NCBI GenBank assembly: GCA_002104935.1
Contig: MCGT01000011.1
Location: 682,001 to 746,000, forward strand
DNA length: 64,000 nucleotides
Source: Hesseltinella vesiculosa
Taxonomy: Eukaryota; Mucoromycota; Mucoromycetes; Mucorales; Cunninghamellaceae
Reading direction: 5' to 3'
Shown: positions 34,701-46,568 of the stretch, piece after piece
Position numbering within the stretch: position 1 is the stretch's first letter
Layout of the letters: every line of letters starts with the position of its first letter
The notes under the pieces: model-generated
What the model saw: only the letters and a program-made list of their open reading frames with translations
What the model was told of the DNA's origin: nothing
Databases searched by the model: none
Program-made: the position numbers and the translations under genes

Positions 34701-34830
34701 CCCGTGGTGCTTTGTGTGCTGCTCGTCATTGCGTTGATTGTAAGGATGGCATGCTTCCAGAATGAGAAAAAACACGTTACTAACCCCTTGATCCCTTTGT
34801 TAGATCAACTTTTATTTACGCTTCAAGTAA
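31785..34830 (+). CDS. VTC4: VTC complex polyphosphate polymerase, Vtc4-like (SPX + catalytic tunnel + membrane domain)
   Basis: Five exons (31785-32569, 32936-34507, 34587-34628, 34697-34739, 34804-34830), 822 residues. In the vacuolar/ER membrane the VTC complex makes polyphosphate from ATP; Vtc4 is the catalytic subunit. Residues 1 to about 150 form an SPX domain starting [10 protein letters not shown], with the inositol-pyrophosphate-binding Lys helix [13 protein letters not shown]. The tunnel domain (about 200-490) has RYRWYG, IERKTH (catalytic Lys in Vtc4), [32 protein letters not shown] and DIRKP, all as in Vtc4. A Ser/His/Pro-rich linker of about 170 residues follows, then a Vtc1-like domain with three membrane segments, of which the last is built from three tiny exons ([18 protein letters not shown]). 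Catalytic wording favours Vtc4 over Vtc2/Vtc3. Intron 1 (366 nt) carries an (AC)n and a (TG)n tract. Confidence 0.94.
32638..32862. repeat. Paired (AC)n and (TG)n microsatellites inside VTC4 intron 1
   Basis: An (AC) tract at about 32638-32661 and a (TG) tract at about 32847-32862 sit near the 5' and 3' parts of the same intron. They are complementary, so the transcript could fold back across about 190 nt. Confidence 0.75.
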
Positions 34831-35780
34831 TTCGAAGCGGCTTTGTAATGTAATATTTATTTCCATCGATGCCTCTTTTTTTTTTTTTTTTTTTTACGCA
34901 CCCTCAACAATTTCATCCCACTTAATTTTTTTTTCTCCTGGCCCTCGACCTTTCGCAGCAAATGTAATAATACCATATATCCATTTCAACCGGCAGTTGT
35001 TTTTTTTCTAGCCCTGAATAAATTCTTCTAGCGCATCACCAACGGAGGGCTGCTGACACTGCTTGATGTACTTGCAGAGCTTGAGATATACATCAGGGCA
35101 TTCGACAAGCGTTTGTCAGCAGTCGAGATCTTCATTCGGGGTCCCCTGACAAGACTTCTTGGCCGATGGAAGGCAAACGAGAACGAGAGTGAAGTCTATC
35201 ATTGGGTAAGAAAAAACCGGATGTGTAGAGTCGGCCATTGCATTTGGCTGGAGGGTTTTATTGGCGGAGGTTCCAATGAAGCCAGCCGATGGCCTATCGA
35301 TCTGATTTTTTCTGTATCGTCCTATTCTATGATGACAGGCACTTTTGATAAAAGGTACGTGCTTCGAACAGATTAATAATGCTATACAGCAGCTTGCCTT
35401 CTTCCTGATGGACCATTTTCCCCAAGGGACTCCCAGGCAACATCAGCAAACACCAACAAAGCTGTGACATCCTTTGATGGATGCCAAGCTCCGCACTATG
35501 ATAATCGAAGGCCACAATCATGCACTTTTTCCAACAAGTGAAATAATAGAATGCATATAAAGTATTGACAAGACGATGAGAGGTGACCTGTGCTACTCGC
35601 ACGACCTCTGACGTCAAGGCTATTACTCATGGACCAGCCTCTTCGCGAGAATATTGCCGTTGTTGGTCAATCAATACCTCCTTTTTTTTTAGCATTTTCA
35701 TCGAAACACTTCTAGCACTCTCGCATATATAAAAAAAAAAGCTCATCGTAGTTTATTACATGATCGCCATCCAGCCCTTT
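34831..35780. other. Intergenic between VTC4 and RPN11 (convergent)
   Basis: Contains poly(T) runs after the VTC4 stop and a broken small Cys-rich frame on the minus strand (35008-35202, listed separately). Nothing else coding was recognised. Confidence 0.5.
35008..35202 (-). pseudogene. Possible broken gene for a small Cys-rich secreted peptide
   Basis: From the ATG at 35202 the frame reads a short hydrophobic stretch (FTLVLVCLPSA) and a Cys-bearing segment ending EDLDC, meets a TGA at about codon 29, and continues in the same frame with ECPDVYLKLCKYIKQC and ALEEFIQG to a TAG at 35008-35010. Six Cys in about 64 codons and a weak signal-peptide-like start suggest a small secreted protein interrupted by one stop. 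No obvious intron removes the stop. Confidence 0.3.
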
Positions 35781-37118
<1,338 letters not shown>

Positions 37119-39134
37119 CGTTGATCGAGTTAATAAAAAAAAAAAGTTGAAAAGAAAAAAGAGGCAGGAAAAGACTTTCTTTTGAGTGAAGAAGGACGCG
37201 TGTCCACTTTGGCAAAAAAAGTAAACTCCGGTACCAATCACAGGGCTTGAGCAATGGGCTGGCTAAAAGCACCACTTGGAGGCTAAATGTTTTCAACACA
37301 TATTTGCCCGAGCAGGTGGCAACCCTGTATGCAGGACATAGTGTCAGGAAGAGCCAACCACCTTGGTAAAGTTTGCCCGTGATCTTGAACATTGCTATGG
37401 AAAATGCCTTGCTGCCGTCAACTCAAAATGCGCCTTTCATTTCAAATCTTCAGTCCTTGGTAAAAAAACAAAAACAAAAAATGTTACAGAGTGAAATTGT
37501 GATTATCCACGTCATCCTGTGTATATCAAGCGCATGTCAAGCGCATGTCTTTCCCTATACCCTGTCATTTTTGATACAGTTTACAGTTCCAAGGCATATC
37601 CATTGTAGTAAGAAGCAGCCAGGTGACTTCGTTTCTCATCTGCATCTGCAAGCGGAGAATATTAGTGCGTTTAGTGGGCTGTTTGCAGCTTCCTTTTTGA
37701 TTAGCTGATTGTTTTTTCTTTGCCACAAGCCAAAGCGCTTGGGATGGGAGGTGTCAAAGCACTGAACAAAAAGCTGGCATTTGTGCACATGTTCAAATGA
37801 TTCATCGATCCAATCACGCAGAAAGCGCTTGGTTTATTTTTTTAGAAATGAAAAAAAAAGTTTGGACGAAAAGTGTCCATGTCGTCAAAATCTTGATCAA
37901 CGGCCCGACCTGATGTAGAAGTGCCGTCAACGGTTTATTCCAATGTCTTTGTCGTACCTGGTGAAGACGCTCAAACTTGTCCAAGAGAGCACCTATCTTT
38001 GCTGACCAGCAACAGCTTTGCATGTACTAGCCATAAATCGAAGAGGCTGTGCAGAGGCTGAATATGGCCATGCATGTCATTTTTTTCATTTCGTAAACGA
38101 GAAAGTATACTCTTCATAGCACTTTTTCATGATTGGATCAATGTGAAATTTGGCACAATTGATCAAATGTATGAATGGCAATGGTGCTGAATAGGTCGAT
38201 TGGTGGACGTCACTGAGCCAACGTATGATCGGTTTCATTTGGACACCTCCGATCCTCCAGCTAAAATATTGAAAAAATCGGTCATTCTACCCAGGGGATC
38301 CCAAGGCAATCTGATCAAAAATCACAGCGCAAATTTGTTCCAAATCAAATCTCGTCAAATTTTGGATGCAAGTACAAAGTGATGAGAAATGACGATGATT
38401 CAATGACAACCCTCTCAGAGAGTCATTTTTCATTTTTTTTTTTTCAAGCTTGGGAACAATAAAGTTTCCCTGCTTGCATTTTGGAGCTGGAGCATCGAGA
38501 CAGTGGATAGAGGAGCTAGAAGGTGGGCAAATTTGCGCTAGACATGCTTCAGCAAAATCAAAGCGTCTCTCCGCCGGTCTGGCTGACGTTCTCATGCCGA
38601 TGCCCTTTTACTTTTTTTCCCTCCTTTTATTTTCGTCCTTGTTACCCGCATGTTGACGGCTGCAAGTTATTCTACCTGGCCACATCTGTTTTACCAGTCG
38701 TGATCAAGGTTCTAGACACACGCGAGATGGGGACAACGCCGACGAGCAACAACCAGCAAACGACCAGTAGGAAGCCGTAATCAGTGAGGTCCAACATGAA
38801 TTATCAGATAAACGTGTTTGGGCAATGCTCGGCTTTTGAAAAAGTAAGCGACTTGTCTCGGCCATAGTCTTGGCCAACGATATCGTGCATGGCGCAATCC
38901 AGCAATTAGCCCAAGAATGATTCAAGCCGTCTGTCTACCTCTCCAGCCCCTCACTGCAGCCATGGCTTCTTCATCGAACTCTTATAGCATACGCCATCAC
39001 CGGGAGATTCAGTCTAGCCACCACCACCGGTAACTCGTCCCCGGCCTACACTACGAACAAGCTTATGCCAGTCAAACAAAAAAAAAAAATAATAATAATA
39101 ATAAAAAATAAACACAACGTCATGATTGTTTATT
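37119..39134. other. 2-kb intergenic region with a dispersed-repeat copy
   Basis: RPN11 upstream region followed by A/T-rich spacer. Bases about 38120-38390 are a diverged copy of the repeat seen at 2.7 kb and within the array units (gattggatcaatgtgaaattt, ggtcgattggtgg, gagccaacgtatgatc). No convincing gene; open frames are short and unrelated to known families. Confidence 0.5.
38120..38390. repeat. Dispersed-repeat copy B (diverged)
   Basis: Anchors cactttttcatgattggatc, caatgtgaaattt, gtatgaatgg, ggtcgattggtgg, gagccaacgtatgatc and caaggcaatctgatcaaa occur in the same order as in copy A. It may be a non-autonomous element remnant. Confidence 0.5.
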
Positions 39135-39578
39135 TTAACCAAGGATATGGCGATTGGGTGCAAGGCATTGATCTTCGAGATCAGGGACAATGTCGACTTG
39201 GATGTCAAGTTCACGCAGGAGCTGGATGCCTTTGCAGTCAACAAGGTTGGGGGGCTCTCGGACACCGAGGACAACTCGAGCAATGTTGGCTTGGGCAATG
39301 CTTTGGACACAGGGAATATTGCCAGAAAGACGGGTGGAACAGGGTTCCATGGTGGTATACATTGTGGCACCTTGGGCCACGGTGGGATCGGTTAGTTTCA
39401 TTAAGCAGCATTGCTCGGCATGGGTGTTGCCTGGTAGTTCGCGTGAGTAGCCTGTGGTCAGTAGCTCTCCATCTTTGACCAAACAAGCACCTACGCAGTA
39501 GGCTTTTTCAGCTGGGATGCTCTTATTTGCCTCGACAATGGCCAGCTCCATATACTTAATGTCTTCCTGCACTGCCAT
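39135..39578 (-). CDS. RIB2-type pyrimidine deaminase (riboflavin pathway), CDA fold
   Basis: Single exon, 147 residues. Zinc-dependent deaminase with both signature blocks: THAEQCCLMK (His ligand plus the proton-shuttle Glu) and MEPCSTRLSGNIPC (two Cys ligands). The wording GYSRELPGNTHAEQC and YTTMEPCS…RLSGN…PCV matches the deaminase part of fungal Rib2, which deaminates 2,5-diamino-6-ribitylamino-4(3H)-pyrimidinone 5'-phosphate in riboflavin synthesis. Yeast Rib2 carries this domain fused behind a pseudouridine synthase domain; here the deaminase stands alone with its own ATG and no upstream partner. A tRNA- or nucleotide-deaminase role cannot be excluded, but the motif spacing favours Rib2. 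Divergent from the Sel1-repeat gene. Confidence 0.72.
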   Translation of the reverse strand: MAVQEDIKYMELAIVEANKSIPAEKAYCVGACLVKDGELLTTGYSRELPGNTHAEQCCLMKLTDPTVAQGATMYTTMEPCSTRLSGNIPCVQSIAQANIARVVLGVREPPNLVDCKGIQLLRELDIQVDIVPDLEDQCLAPNRHILG

Positions 39579-40234
39579 TGTAATTTAAATAGTCAACGGG
39601 CTAAGAAAGGGAAAATGAGCGGTGTCATCGCTTTCCCAGCCGGCTGAAGCTCTTTCATTTGCGAGCCAACGAAAGAGAGGGCAACCTTTCCATTTCTGGC
39701 AAGACGCTTCTTTTTTTAGGTCAAGAAGTCTCGACTGTTTGTCTATTGTTCAGCAAACAATAATAAAAAATCTGGGCCGAGGATGAAAAAAAAAGGGCAT
39801 GAATGTCAAAATGGTATATTTTTAATATCACAGCAAGAGAGGGGCGGTCGTATTGAAAGAGTGTCACAAACGCATCCGATTCGAAAAGGCAATCGAAAAT
39901 GCCTCCTGGAAATTCTAGCGTTCATTCAAAATGCAATCAAGCAAAAAAGTGTCTTTTTTTTTTTTTTTGCCCAGGTTGCTCCCTCTTTTTCTCTCTTTTT
40001 CTCTTGTCTTCTTCACAAGTTTATATTATCTTATTCAATCCTTTTCGTCAGTCCGCCCCCCCTTTTTTGTGTGTTCCTGCTTCTCTCCCTTCCCTTTCCC
40101 CTTTATCTTCTATTTATTCTGTTTGCTTTTGGTCGTCGTTTTCTCTGACCCATTCTCGACTACTTTTGCAACGTCGTCATTGCCATTATATTCTTTCGTC
40201 ACCATCCATCGACTCAATCAACACAGCCTCCACC
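39579..40234. promoter_or_regulatory. Divergent region between deaminase and Sel1-repeat gene
   Basis: 656 bp. The right-hand 270 bp is a CT-rich leader (39950-40230) for the Sel1-repeat gene. The left part is mixed-composition spacer. No specific regulatory site recognised. Confidence 0.4.
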
Positions 40235-41419
40235 ATGACTGCCAAGACATTACTAGGTAAGACGAGAGATAGTGTCGCAATGAAAAACTAAACCAAAACG
40301 AGTCATGCTCATGTCCCACTCCCTCATTTTTTTTTTATTTCCCCTCGGTGGTGTTTCAACGTTTCAGCCAGCCCAACGAACGAAGGAATGGAAAAGACCG
40401 AGCAGGTGTCGATTGGTGACTTTTTCAAGGACCAAGAAGACACCGAAATAGAAGCAGACACAAGTTCCATCGACTCCACACGTCCGATCAAAAGTGTACG
40501 GCAAGATTCGGTGCGGATGTTCCGCCAAACTCTACCATTGGCCAAACCCTCCGCTGCCATCATTGAAACGACTCCCACCTTTCCTCTGACACCAGCCTCA
40601 CCTCACCAGTCTAAAACCGAACATGATACCCATTTACTTACTCCTCCTCTTCCTACCATGTCCCAAAGCTCCAGCTCCAGTACCGACCATCCTCCTTTAG
40701 AGAAGCACATTGCACGACATTCTCCTCCATCGACGGACGATCCAATTGAAGCCATGGTGCAAGCTGGTATTCAATTCCATGAAGCTGGTCAATTGGAAAA
40801 AGCTACTGAATGCTTCCGTCAAGCCACCACCAAGGAATCTCCCATGGGCATGTTTTTATATGGTGTCTCTTTACGTCATGGCTGGGTAATGTCTGTGGAG
40901 AGTCGGCAAGGCGTTAAGGGAGGCCAGAAACAAGAATTGCCCACTCACCTTTTTTTTTTTACCCTTAGGGCTGTAAGAAGAGTGAACACCTGGCGTTCCA
41001 ATATCTTCAAAAAGCTGCGGAACATGCTGTCCTGGATTTGAATAACCTCTCCAACACTGTCAACCGATCTGCAAGTAAAGGCGAATTGATCATTGCTATT
41101 TATGAAATGGGTGTGTCCTTTCGGCATGGTTGGGGGGTAAGCGGTTTGAACCCAACACTTTTTCGACTCACGCCATTCTTTTTTCCCTTGGCTTTTGTAG
41201 TGTAAAAAGAACAAGGAAACAGCTGTGCATTTCTTCAAGATTGCAGCAGACTTAGGCGATCCTGACGCTCAAAATGACCTTGGCTTTTGCTACCATCACG
41301 GCCACGGGGTCAAAAAAGATTTACACATGGCTGCAAAGTATTATCGCAAGGCCGATAAGCAAGGTCATGGGCTCCTGGGCAATTCTTGGATTTGGAAGTC
41401 AAAATATGATTTAAAATAA
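40235..41419 (+). CDS. Sel1-repeat protein, Dsf2/Skt5-like
   Basis: Four exons: 40235-40256, 40368-40885, 40969-41136 and 41201-41419, 308 residues. The first about 175 residues are Ser/Thr/Pro-rich and probably disordered. Then come Sel1-like repeats (helical pairs with A-x-x-x-F-x-x-AA and G-x-x-Y/F-x-x-G-x-G spacing): IQFHEAGQLEKATECFRQA, MGVSFRHGWGCKKNKETA, LGFCYHHGHGVKKDLHMAA, ending with the GNSWIWKSKY terminus typical of fungal Dsf2-type proteins. Such proteins act as scaffolds; relatives include the chitin synthase activator Skt5. No membrane anchor or CaaX box is present here. A direct role in chitin synthesis is not supported beyond repeat similarity. Confidence 0.85.
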
Positions 41420-41946
41420 AAATTGCACCAATGGCTTGGCCATGCTCAGATTCCAACAAGATGAACAATGGACACTAGGAAGGAAATCCCCTTTGAACCA
41501 GCCATGTCGCGCATTGATCCAACCGATCTACACCAAGCAGAGGCGGCCAACAGAACCAGCTGATTGAGAAATGGTCCCGTTTGTATTGGCTAACAGCTGT
41601 AGAAATCAAAAAAGGTAGACGTGATTCATGCCGCTGATGAAGATGGAGGAAGCCACGTAGTGGCGAGAGAGAAGGCGGGGATGGCGCTAGAGCCAACCTT
41701 CCCCATGACACCCCATTGTGCCATTATCTATTCCCACAGGAACAACGCCCATTGCTAAACAGGCTTAGAAATGGTGGTGAAGAACAAGCGTCATGAGCGA
41801 GTTCTACGGTCACTTTTTTGCTGGCTGGGGGCCACTGTGGGGCAATGAACTGATCTGCGGAATCCAAAAAAGGGAGAATACGAAAAAGCGCCTGCACTTC
41901 TTTTTCTTCTACTTTTACAGTATTTTGAATAACCCCCATCCGCTCA
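41420..41946. other. Intergenic upstream of SPT20
   Basis: 527 bp. No coding or repeat feature recognised; short pyrimidine-rich stretch (41895-41940) precedes the SPT20 ATG. Confidence 0.5.
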
Positions 41947-44900
41947 ATGGCTGCTGCCAAACTGATGTCATCCATTCAGAATGAACAACAGCACATCGCT
42001 CAGCTGGCACAGGGGCATGCGAAACAAGGCGCCACACTGAAAGCAACCTCCAATCAACGGAATCATGGGCCTAAAGTATGTTTGTACCCAAGAAGAAAAA
42101 AAAAACAATGCAATATTATAATAATAATGTGGCATCACAGAAAAAACGCTTTTACTCACACAATAACTTCATCCACTTTCTTTCCTTCTCACCCGTTAGA
42201 CGCCTTTTAAAAGAGACGATGATGGTAATAAGCCAATGGTAAACAACTCATTCATTCACACACCTTTTTTTTTTTCTGTAGCTTTGATAGAACGTTACAA
42301 TCATGACCCACCATCTCTTATTTTGCATCTTTATTCTACTTATTTCAAATTCGAACATGAGGTAAGCTACCTTTTGACCTTGACGATCGTACCATGGCTA
42401 ACCAAAACTCGATTTCTTCAGGATGGATTCTTTTCCTACAAAAGCCAGTTCAAGGTAAAATAAAAACAGACAAGAAACCAGGTCTATCAGCTTGGGTGAA
42501 ACTCACAGCGTATTCTTCTACTTGGTCTAGGATTTCTTGACTTGCGTAAAAGAAAAACAACTGCCAGCTGATCTGATGGATATCTTCAACGAGGCTTCCT
42601 GCCGCTATTATGAAGGTAACACAATGAAAAAAAAAAGAGATGCATAGACGTAACACGTTCAATCGGGTGCCCCTCTTTACCAGGTTGTTTGATTGTTGAA
42701 ATCAAAGATCACCGCCAATCCTCCAAAACTGGTCAAGAAAATGAAGAGCCAGACGCCTCCTCCAATGATACCACTGGCCCCTCTGTCAAACGAGTCGTTA
42801 TGCGCCCCACTGCTGAAAGTATATGGTCAGATATCCAGCTCTTGAACGAAAGCTGGGGCTATCCTTGGACAGAGCAGATGGCACTAGAAGTCGAAGCTCA
42901 AATCTTAGTAAATACCCTTTATTTTTTTTAAAAAAAAAGTAGGCCACCCCGTAACTCTCTTTTGAACCTCTGTAGTTGGCCACCGAAGAACCGTTATGTC
43001 TTGACCCTTCGTTTAATGTCACCCGAATCAGCAATGCACTGGCTCACTCAAGTCAGCCTCGTAAGACCAAAAAGAAACAAAAATGGAACTCCCTGGAACG
43101 TGAACAAAAGCTGGCAAAGAAGGCTGAAAACAACAAGCTTATGACCTTGATGGATATGGTAGGGCTCTCCTGTCTTACTTTCTTATCCGCTCACCCTCTC
43201 GTCGTTCTATCCTTTTAGCGCGCCAAACGCAGCTTTCCATTCGAGCCTAGCTTTGGTAATATATCCTTTGTACAAGATTGGCGCACAAAACGAACTAAAT
43301 TCAGTCATGATCCTATCGCTTCTATTGAAATGAAACGCAACAAAAGTAACATCATCTCACTGACACTTTCAGGATGGAAAACTGACTGCCTTTTTGATAG
43401 ACCGTAAGAGTTTAACGGAGCCTCCTCTTCTGCCCGATGGACGGAAATGTGTACGCACTATTCGCTTTCAACGGAATGAAGGCCCTGATCGTAAGTGCGA
43501 AGCATAGCAAAAAAAAAAAAAAAAAAACCAGGGGGGATCGCTAATGAGCTATCTCTCCTCTCCAGGAAAAGTCTATACGATTATCAATTTATATTTTTCG
43601 AACGGTGTCTACGATGGCGTATTTCGTTGGGGAACGAGTCCAGATACAAGCCTTCATGGTGGCAATATAGAGTAGGTTTTTTTTTTTAAGAAAAAAAAGG
43701 ACGCTTCTCGAGAATTGCATGAAAGACTCACCCTCCCTTTTTTTTGACAGATTCAAAGTAGGTCCTGAATACCTGATGGAGATCTATGTCGTACAACTAA
43801 AGACCACTTATGGTCAATTCAATGAATTGCTCTGCGACTACAACATGGCTAATCCTGTACCGCAATCACCGTCCGTCGCTGCTCGATTGCAAGCTGCCCA
43901 GCAACAGCAAATGGCCATGCTCCAAAACGCTGCCTTGCAACAACAAATCCAGGCAGCTCGCCAACAGGGCAAGATGCTCACACCCCAACAACGGGCCCTC
44001 ATGGCCCAGGCCCAGGCCCAGGCCCAGGCTCGGTCCCAGCAACCACAAGCAACCCCAGTCACTCCTACATCCGCTAGCACAACTCAATCTCAACCTCCTC
44101 CAACCACTTCTCTTCCTCCCACCCCTTCCACCGCCCCAGCCGCTGCCACCGCTTCTCCCACCTCGTCAGCCCAACCTACACCGCACCTTCCTACTTCCTC
44201 CACCATGGCTTCGCCGGTCCAAGCTGCGGCCTCCTCCACTGCCCCCACCCCCATCATGGCTCCATCCAATATCCCAGCCTCGAACGCTCCAGTCACCAAC
44301 GGTGTCAAGCCCATGCCCATGGTCTCCCAGGCCCATGCTCAACAGGCTGCATACGCCCTCCAGCAACAGCAAATGGCTCGTACCGCTTCCAACCAATCCA
44401 ACCCTGCTGCTGCCAATGGTCCTGTAATGCCATCCAACATGATGCCCATGGCTACCTCGGGCGTGATGCCTCAGCAGCAACAGCAGCCCATGTCTGTGCA
44501 AATGATGACAGCCCAGCGGATCCAACTACTGGTGAGTGCCGGCGTTTTGCCTGTGGCCACCGCCCAAGAATTCATTCAGCAACTGTCCTCCAACCCTAAT
44601 GCAGCTGCCCTGATTCAACAGCGCCTCCAGCAGTATCAACAGCAGCAAGCCGTCCTCCAGTTCCAACAGCAACAGCAGGCCTTGATGAACAATCAGCAGC
44701 GACCTCCGCAACCCCAAGCCAGTGTTGCAGCCTTGCAGCAGCAGCAAAATCAACAGGCCATGCAGGGCCAACAGCCTCAACAGCCTCAGCAACAAGCGGG
44801 ACAGGCTTGGGCGCAAAACCCGGCCCAGCAACCCAACGCCGCTGCGGCCCAGCAACAGCTGGCTGCCAACCAGCTGTTTGCCCACCTCAATCCCCAACAG

Positions 44901-46157
44901 CAACGCCAGATGGCCGAGTTCCTCTTGCGCCGCAAGCAGCTTTCGGATCTGATGTCCAGTGGTCAAATCAATGCCGAGCAATTCCAGCTGCAGTTCCGCC
45001 AACTCCAGGCCACGTACATGCCGGTATTGCAGCAGCATCAATTGCATATGCAACAGCGCAACGCCATTGCTCTGCAGCAACGCGCTTTACAACAGCAAGC
45101 CACTGCGGCCACCCAACCTCAGGCCCTTCCAGCCCAGCCGCAACAGCCTCCCCCTACACCTCAACAACAGCCCCAGCCATCGCCCGCCACCCAACCCCAG
45201 GCTCAGTCATCGTCCCCGAGCCAACCCATCAACGGCACGTTAGCCAACCAGGACCAAGGTCAGCCGTCCCCGCAAGTGCCTCAGACTCCCTCCAGCCAGC
45301 CTCAACAACTGCCTCAGATGACACAGCAAATGATCCAGCAGATGACACCCGAGCAGCAGCAGTTTTATCAGATGATGCTCTTGCAGCAGCGCCTTGCCGC
45401 CGCCGCCCGAGCAAAACAAGGAGGCGCTGCGGCACCCATGGTGCCCAATGGCATGGTCAACGGCATGGCCGGCCAACAAGCTGCCAACGGCAATCCTGTA
45501 TCCTCTAACCCTGCCGCCAACGGCACGCCCGCCACCCCTGCCATGAACTCTGCCAACGACACCGTGACCTCGGCGGCGTCGTCACCGGCGATGGCCGGCA
45601 ACATGATGGCCTCCAACACTATGCCAAACGGCGCCCCTATGACTGCCCAGCAAATGGCCACCATGCAACGTATCCAGCAAAATATCATGGTCCAGGCTGC
45701 GCTCTTCCGTCAGCAGCAGATGCAGCAGCAGCAGGGTGGTGCTCCTGCGATGCAGCAAAATCAACAACAGCCCCAAGCCTCACCTCAACGCCAGCAAGCC
45801 CTGAATGCCCAACAGCAGCAATTGCTCGCTGCCCAACGGAATGCCTTCCAAGCCGCGCAACAGCCGCAGCAACAACCCAGCCAGCCCGGTGCGGCTCCTC
45901 AACCCCAGCCGCAAATGCAAATGAACCAACAGCAATTCTTCCAGCGACTCCAATTGCAGATCCTGCAGCAGCAGCAGCTGATCCAACGCGAACAGGCCAA
46001 CTGGACCCCTCAACAGCTCCAAGCCGCCCGTTTCCAGCTCGCCTACCATCAGCAACAGCTCAGCAGCTTTATTCGTGCCGCCACCTCCCAGGCTGGCAAT
46101 CCCAACCTCGCTGCTGCTGCTGCTAATACCGCTCCCAACAGCGGTGGTGCCAATTAG
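41947..46157 (+). CDS. SPT20: SAGA complex subunit Spt20 (FAM48A/SUPT20H family), Gln-rich C-terminus
   Basis: Eleven exons (41947-42075, 42200-42224, 42282-42361, 42422-42454, 42531-42615, 42684-42907, 42976-43158, 43219-43269, 43373-43490, 43566-43671, 43751-46157), 1146 residues. Spt20 is a structural subunit of the SAGA histone acetyltransferase co-activator. The N-terminal third holds the Spt20 domain: PPSLILHLYSTYFKFEHEDG, then FSYKSQFKDFL, IVEIKDHR, SIWSDIQLLNE, FPFEPSFG, DGKLTAFLIDR, VRTIRFQRNE, INLYFSNGVYDGVFRWG and the MEIYVVQLK strand. The remaining 790 residues (one exon) are Gln/Ala/Pro-rich, typical of fungal co-activators. The intron after exon 8 is uncertain: the donor at 43270 keeps frame, but the skipped 76 bases up to 43345 also look coding. 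Confidence 0.88.
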
Positions 46158-46568
46158 CCTTTTGCAAGGAAAAAAAAAAAAAATAGCCAACCCCATCCAT
46201 CGTCAGTCTCGACTATATCCTGCTCCTCTTTTTGCCGATTTCTTTTTTCTTTTTTTTTATTATACTCTTTTCGCACCACAACAACCAGCTCATCTTTATT
46301 GTACATATTATTTTTCAGTCGACCTAATAAAACCACTCTCATTGTTCATGTCAAATCCAGCCAAATTTGACTGGTGACACCAGCCAATAGGAAGAAAGGG
46401 GCTGGATTGCCTGAAACGGGGCGTTGTTTTTTCGGCTTTGCCTTTATTGATAAGAATGCATGAATCAAAACATTGGGGTAAAAAGACATAAAAACCCAGT
46501 CCCCTCTGGTTTCCTTTCATTGCCTGCACTTTTCTTCTTTTCCCTTCATTTCCTTGTTTTTTTTTTTA
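46158..46568. other. Intergenic SPT20 to F-BAR gene
   Basis: 411 bp. AATAAA near 46326 suggests the SPT20 polyadenylation region. CT-rich leader just before the F-BAR start. Confidence 0.45.

Noticed and set aside
43838..46196. Long minus-strand frames (76-184 codons) opposite the SPT20 Gln-rich exon
   Set aside because: Leu/Gly/His-rich frames expected antisense to CAG/CAA-rich coding sequence; no introns, no family resemblance.
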